Of a DNA stretch of 64,000 nt, positions 59,610 through 64,000 are shown one piece after another. How positions within the stretch are numbered: position 1 is the first letter of the stretch; every line of letters begins with the position of its first letter. Source of the stretch: Daldinia sp. FL1419. Its lineage: Eukaryota > Ascomycota > Sordariomycetes > Xylariales > Hypoxylaceae. The position numbers were made by a program, and so were the translations under genes. The DNA lies in contig MU623454.1 of NCBI GenBank assembly GCA_025201765.1, positions 58,378-122,377 of the forward strand. Direction: 5' to 3'. The notes under the pieces are model-generated. The model was not told the DNA's origin, did no database searches, and saw nothing but the letters and a program-made list of their open reading frames with translations.

Positions 59610-60300
59610 GTAACTAATGTTTCTAAAAGAGCTTGAATTAAGACGTTAGTTTTTGTTAAATGGGATTGTTTTCTTAAAGAACTAACAGTATTAGAAGACT
59701 ATTTAGAAATTCCCATACCTATTTAATCATATAAAGCTCCCAAATAATAGTAGTTAAAATCTGTTAAATAAGGTTGCCTTCCCAAGAGGCCAATAATATT
59801 TAAAAATTATTCTAAACCTTTTATACCTGTTTAACCACATAGAATCCTTGAATAACAGTAATTAAGGCTTCCTATTAGACAAAATCACCTTCCTAAAAAG
59901 TTAGTAATATTAAAAGATTATTTAGAAATTCCCATACCTGTTCAACTACATGAAATTCCTGAATAATAATAATTGAAACCTGCCAAATAAAATTGCCTTG
60001 CTAAAAAATTAATAATATTAGAAGATCATTATAAGTCTCCCGTACCTATTTAATTTATTTAACCTATTTAACCATATAAAACCCTTAAATAACAATAATT
60101 AAAACCTCCTATTAGATGAGATTACCTTATTAGAAGGTTAGTAGTATTAGAAGATTACCATGAGTCTCCCGTACTTATTCAACCTATTCAACCATATAAA
60201 ACCCCTGAACAATAACAATTAAGGCCTTCTACTAGATGAGATTGCCCTATTAAAAGGCCAACAATATTTATAATTAATTAACCATATAAAGGTCATAATT
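59610..60300. repeat. Tandem array of about 108-129-bp units
   Basis: The landmark ATTAGAAGAT (or close variants) recurs with starts near 59691, 59798, 59909, 60017, 60146 and 60266, giving periods of 107, 111, 108, 129 and 120 bp. Each unit also holds a CCCATACCT/CCCGTACCT word, a CCATATAAA word and an AATAATAATTAAAACCT-like word in the same order. Units diverge by transitions and small indels; the last is truncated. Periods that are not multiples of three argue against a coding repeat. Confidence 0.8.
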
Positions 60301-63300
60301 AGTAGGAATTAAGACCTCTTATATAATATCTATCCTAATTATTAAAAAATAATTTTTTAATAACTGAAATCTATAATAATAAGGTTATAAATAAATAATA
60401 TAATATATATAATATATTACATTAATTAAATAAGTGATTAAAGGATAAAATAGAAGAGATTAAAATTTATAATTTATATTGTAAAAATAAAGATATTAGC
60501 CTGGTAAAAATTCATAAATTATCCAAATTTTTATAATTATTATTTATTAAAATTAATCTTAAAATTAAATTATTTAAAAAGAATATTTAATATTATAATT
60601 TAATATTTATTTTTATTTTTATATATTGTAAGCTTATTAATTGTTTTAGTAATAATATAAGATCAAATTGTTTTTAAATATAAGGAGTTTTATATTATTA
60701 AATTGATTTAATAAATATAGTGTTAAATAAGAGATTATAATATGTTTAATTATATTTTTATAATTTATAAATGATTTCTTAATATTAAATGGTAATGAAT
60801 GATAATGATTTAAATATAAATATCTTGGTATAATTATTTAAAGAAATTTATAAGAAAAATCCTTATATAGAGAAATATGTTATTATTTAAGAATAATTAT
60901 AGGATATTATATGTTAATTAAAAGAAAGTAGGATTAATTAGGTTTAAATTAAAGTAATTTTAAAGTTAAATTTAAACTTTATTGTTAAAAAAGGCGTTAA
61001 TTGGAAATAAGAGAATTTTTCAATAATGGACAATGTTGTTAGAATTATTTTAGATATATCTGATATAAGATAGTGGTGGAAAGAAATTATTTTAATTAAA
61101 TAAAATATTTTGGATTTTTTTATATATTTTTATATAAGAATTTTAATTGTTCACTTATTTTACATACCTTTTTCTTATCTTTTAATGTGATTATATAGAA
61201 GGATTGGGTGAGATTTAATAATATTTATTAGTAAAAACAATTATAAAAGAATAAATTTAATGTTATGGTAATATTTTTAATTTTACCTTTATAATTACCA
61301 TTAATAAAAATTAATATCTTTTATTTTTAAATAATTTTTTTAGTAATATTTAATTAATGTTTGGGTTATAATAGAGTAAAATCTTCTTAATCAATTATAA
61401 TATAAATAAAGTAATTTTTATAAAACTTTTAAAAATGATTTTAATAATGTGATATTAATTAAAGATATTAATGTATTATTAATTGGGTATATTATTTATT
61501 TATTAATAATATTTATGGATTTAAAAAGATTTATATTTTATTATTATTAAAATTTAATAATTATTATTTATAAATTTAATTATTTAATATTATTTATTAT
61601 TTTTATAATAAATCTAAATTAATTAAAAATTAAAAATGAACTTTTTCTAGAATAAATTATAAATAATTAGTCCAATATTAATATGAGAGTTTTTAATTAA
61701 AAATATATAATATTTTTAAAGGATATAAAATTATAATTATATTTTAAAATATATATAAGGTTAATATGGATTATTAAATATTAAAAATAAAATTTATTAT
61801 ATATATATTATTTGGTTTTTTTAGTAAATATTAATTATAATCTTTATTTATAATTAGTATATATTGATAGAGTGGTTTATATAGAAGTACCTGGGTCAGA
61901 TATTAATTTGGATAATATTTTATAAAAGATGATATTTTTAAATATAATATATAGACCTTATAAGCAGAGTAGGCTAAATTTTCTATATATAATTAAGAAT
62001 ACCTATTTTAAAAATTTTTTAAAATTATTTTATATTAAAATAATAATAAATCCCAATAATTATCTAATTTATAAGTAAAGGTTTATAATTAAAATCTTTA
62101 ATAATAATTTAAAGTTACAAATATTTAATAATAATTAGGTAATTTTATATAACCTTTATTTAAATTAAAAATACCAAATTTATATTAATGTAGAAATATA
62201 TATTTTAATTAAAATTATTAAATATATTTATAAATATATTTATAAAAATAATAATAGAATTATTGTGTATTTATAAATAAAAAAAATATAAATTAATTTT
62301 AATTAATAAATTTAAAATTATAATAAAATTAATAAATATTTATATAATTAATTTATTAAACCTTTTAAAATTATAAATTAAATATTTAAATATTTTGTTC
62401 ATAATATTAAACCTAATGTTCAATTTCTGGCTATTCACCTTTTTAATAAGGATAAATTAATTTATAATATAAATAAAAATGTAAAATTATTAATATAAAT
62501 AATTAAATAGAGTTATTCAACATTAATCATATAATTTAATTATAATAAAAATAATTAAAATAAATGGTATATCTTATATTAAAATTTTTTTAATAATTTT
62601 TAGTGATTTTTTGGGGAGAAATAAGTTAGATATATGTATAAAATAAGGGAAAAAATTAATTATATTTATTTTATTTATTTAAAAATTAAAAAAAGATTTT
62701 ATTTATAAATATTATTTATAATAATTTTAAGAATTATTAATTAATTAAATTTATTTATTTATAAAGGTATTTAATATAATATTTTTTAATAAATTTATAA
62801 AATATAAGGTTTATTAGAAGATAAAGAATATTAAGAATATTTTTTTAAAGAAATAAATGTATTTGTTTCTAATAGATAATTAAAGATCATATTTATTTAT
62901 ATTATTAATGATAATAATTATTAATTATTTTTAAATATATAGATTAAATATAAAAATTAATTTTATAATAATTTATTAAAGGTGGTAATAAATTATTTTA
63001 ATTTATTAATCTTTATTAAAATAATTTATTTTAATTATAAATTTTATTTAATTAAATAGGTTATTATAAGGAGTTAAGATTAATTAGAAATTGATTTTTT
63101 TAATTTTATTTATAATTAGGAAAAAGAAGAAAGAAATTGGGTTTTAAATAATAAATTAAATTATAATAAAGAGTAAAAAATAATTTTATAAAATTAAATA
63201 TTATTTAAACTTAATAAATGTTAATGCCTTATATTTGAAATAATTATAAAAGTAATATAGGATAATTTTTGTAATATATATTTTTATTTTTAAGGTATTA

Positions 63301-64000
63301 TTAGGATTGGAAAGATTTTTTTATATTTGATATTTTGTTATTATTATTGTTTAAAAAATAAAATAGTTTTATATATAGTTTTATTAGGAATAATAATTTT
63401 TTTATTATTTGGAAAGAGGATAGTTCATTTATAATTTAATATTTTAATTAAGTTTAATATTAATTCAATTTGTTTTATTTAATGGGAATTAATGATTACC
63501 AAATTTTTTTAACAAATATTATTAATTATTTAAGATAAAATAATTATATAATATAAATATATTTTTAAAATTATTTATAAAATATTGTGTAATATATAAG
63601 AAGATAATTTATTATTTAATAATATTTTTACTTTTTTTAAAAAGAATTTTATATAAATTTTATTTATAATTTAAAAAAGGTTATATTTATAAATTATTGA
63701 TATTTATTTATAAAATTTATTTATATGGATTTAATTTTAATAATTAATTTTTATTATAAATATGAGGATTATATAAATAAATATAGATAATATTAAATTT
63801 ATTAAATAATTTTGTGAAATTTCTTATAATTCTGGATAAAATAAAATAATTCTATTATTTAATTTAATGAAGATATTTGAGAGTAGTTAGTAATTGTATG
63901 ATTATATATATTTTTAAATATTATTAAATATAATTAATTAAATTTTTATAATTTTTTTTATTTAATATATTTTATTTATATATAATGTTTTAATTAATAT

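Larger units (their letters stand above)
51036..64000. other. AT-rich isochore of RIP-mutated repeat DNA, no intact gene
   Basis: Nearly 13 kb to the window edge is made almost wholly of A and T, dominated by TpA-rich words, with stop codons in every frame at short intervals. The composition changes abruptly at the border element. This is the pattern expected where RIP has converted CpA to TpA in duplicated DNA, so the region is most likely a heterochromatic graveyard of transposons. A few less mutated patches remain (51490-51530, 55741-56090, 56728-56840). I could not recognise reverse transcriptase, integrase or transposase motifs by eye. A mitochondrial origin is unlikely because no mitochondrial gene is present and the tract is joined to nuclear genes. 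Confidence 0.85.

Noticed and set aside
57173..60300. Tandem arrays as possible CRISPR repeats
   Set aside because: Units are over 100 bp, diverged throughout and have no unique spacers, and the window is clearly a fungal nuclear genome.
59610..60300. Tandem array as decayed coding repeats (for example WD or ankyrin units of an NLR gene)
   Set aside because: Periods of 107, 111, 108, 129 and 120 bp are mostly not multiples of three, and no repeat motif can be read in any frame.
51036..64000. Mitochondrial DNA insertion or contaminating mitochondrial contig
   Set aside because: No mitochondrial gene or tRNA is visible, and the AT content exceeds usual fungal mtDNA. RIP-type changes in the border element explain the composition better.
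1..64000. tRNA or 5S rRNA genes
   Set aside because: I looked for B-box words (GGTTCGANTCC) and the conserved 5S start and end, and found none with a matching partner. A tRNAscan-SE or Infernal run would be decisive.

Overview
The window comes from the nuclear genome of a filamentous ascomycete (Pezizomycotina, most likely a Sordariomycete). The evidence is short GT-AG introns of about 50-120 nt with CTAAC-type branch sites, the spliced arginine attenuator peptide ahead of an ARG2-type gene, fungal housekeeping genes in typical form, and a long AT-saturated tract of the kind left by repeat-induced point mutation (RIP). The exact genus cannot be named from sequence alone.

Two compartments meet at about 50.6 kb. 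From 1 to 50.3 kb the DNA is ordinary and gene-bearing. In order it holds: a cut-off low-complexity protein (1-777); the PP2A catalytic subunit (minus, 1692-3091); exocyst EXO84 (minus, 4146-6308); TOM20 (plus, 7207-8072); the wybutosine enzyme TYW1 (minus, 8563-10983); an unrecognised two-exon gene (minus, 11601-12903); a SAP/RRM-like Acinus-type protein (plus, 14292-16232); a doubtful small gene with an in-frame stop (minus, 16959-17594); the arginine-specific carbamoyl-phosphate synthase small subunit with its attenuator uORF (minus, 18138-20016); ETF beta subunit (minus, 21370-22310); an ArfGAP (minus, 22960-24233); a two-RRM protein (minus, 25452-26895); the diflavin reductase TAH18 (plus, 31704-34639); a secreted Ser/Thr-rich, probably GPI-anchored protein (minus, 37022-39276); a membrane-anchored pseudo-aspartic protease (plus, 43069-45867); and a UFO1-like F-box/UIM protein (minus, 46789-50342). 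I rebuilt exon structures by hand from splice sites, phase and family conservation; every reported multi-exon model keeps phase and has a length divisible by three.

From 50.6 kb to the right edge the DNA is an AT-rich isochore with no intact gene. Its border is a 425-bp TIR element flanked by TA, whose arms differ only by RIP-type C-to-T changes. Inside are a probable dead 2.0-kb Tc1/mariner-like element bounded by TA and short TIRs, blocks with opposite G/C strand bias, a GC-rich islet near 55.9 kb, a higher-order tandem array with exactly alternating 140/171-bp periods, and a second tandem array of about 108-129 bp units.

The genes are not an operon or metabolic cluster. They are mostly independent housekeeping functions (signalling, exocytosis, mitochondrial import, tRNA modification, arginine synthesis, electron transfer, vesicle coats, Fe-S assembly). 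Three large gene-poor stretches (26.9-31.7, 34.6-37.0 and 39.3-43.1 kb) hold no convincing gene beyond one 54-residue ORF. I found no clear sign of a wholly new system. The strongest points for follow-up are the spliced attenuator uORF, the strand-biased RIP blocks that match transposon ends, the alternating-period satellite, and the degenerate aspartic protease receptor.
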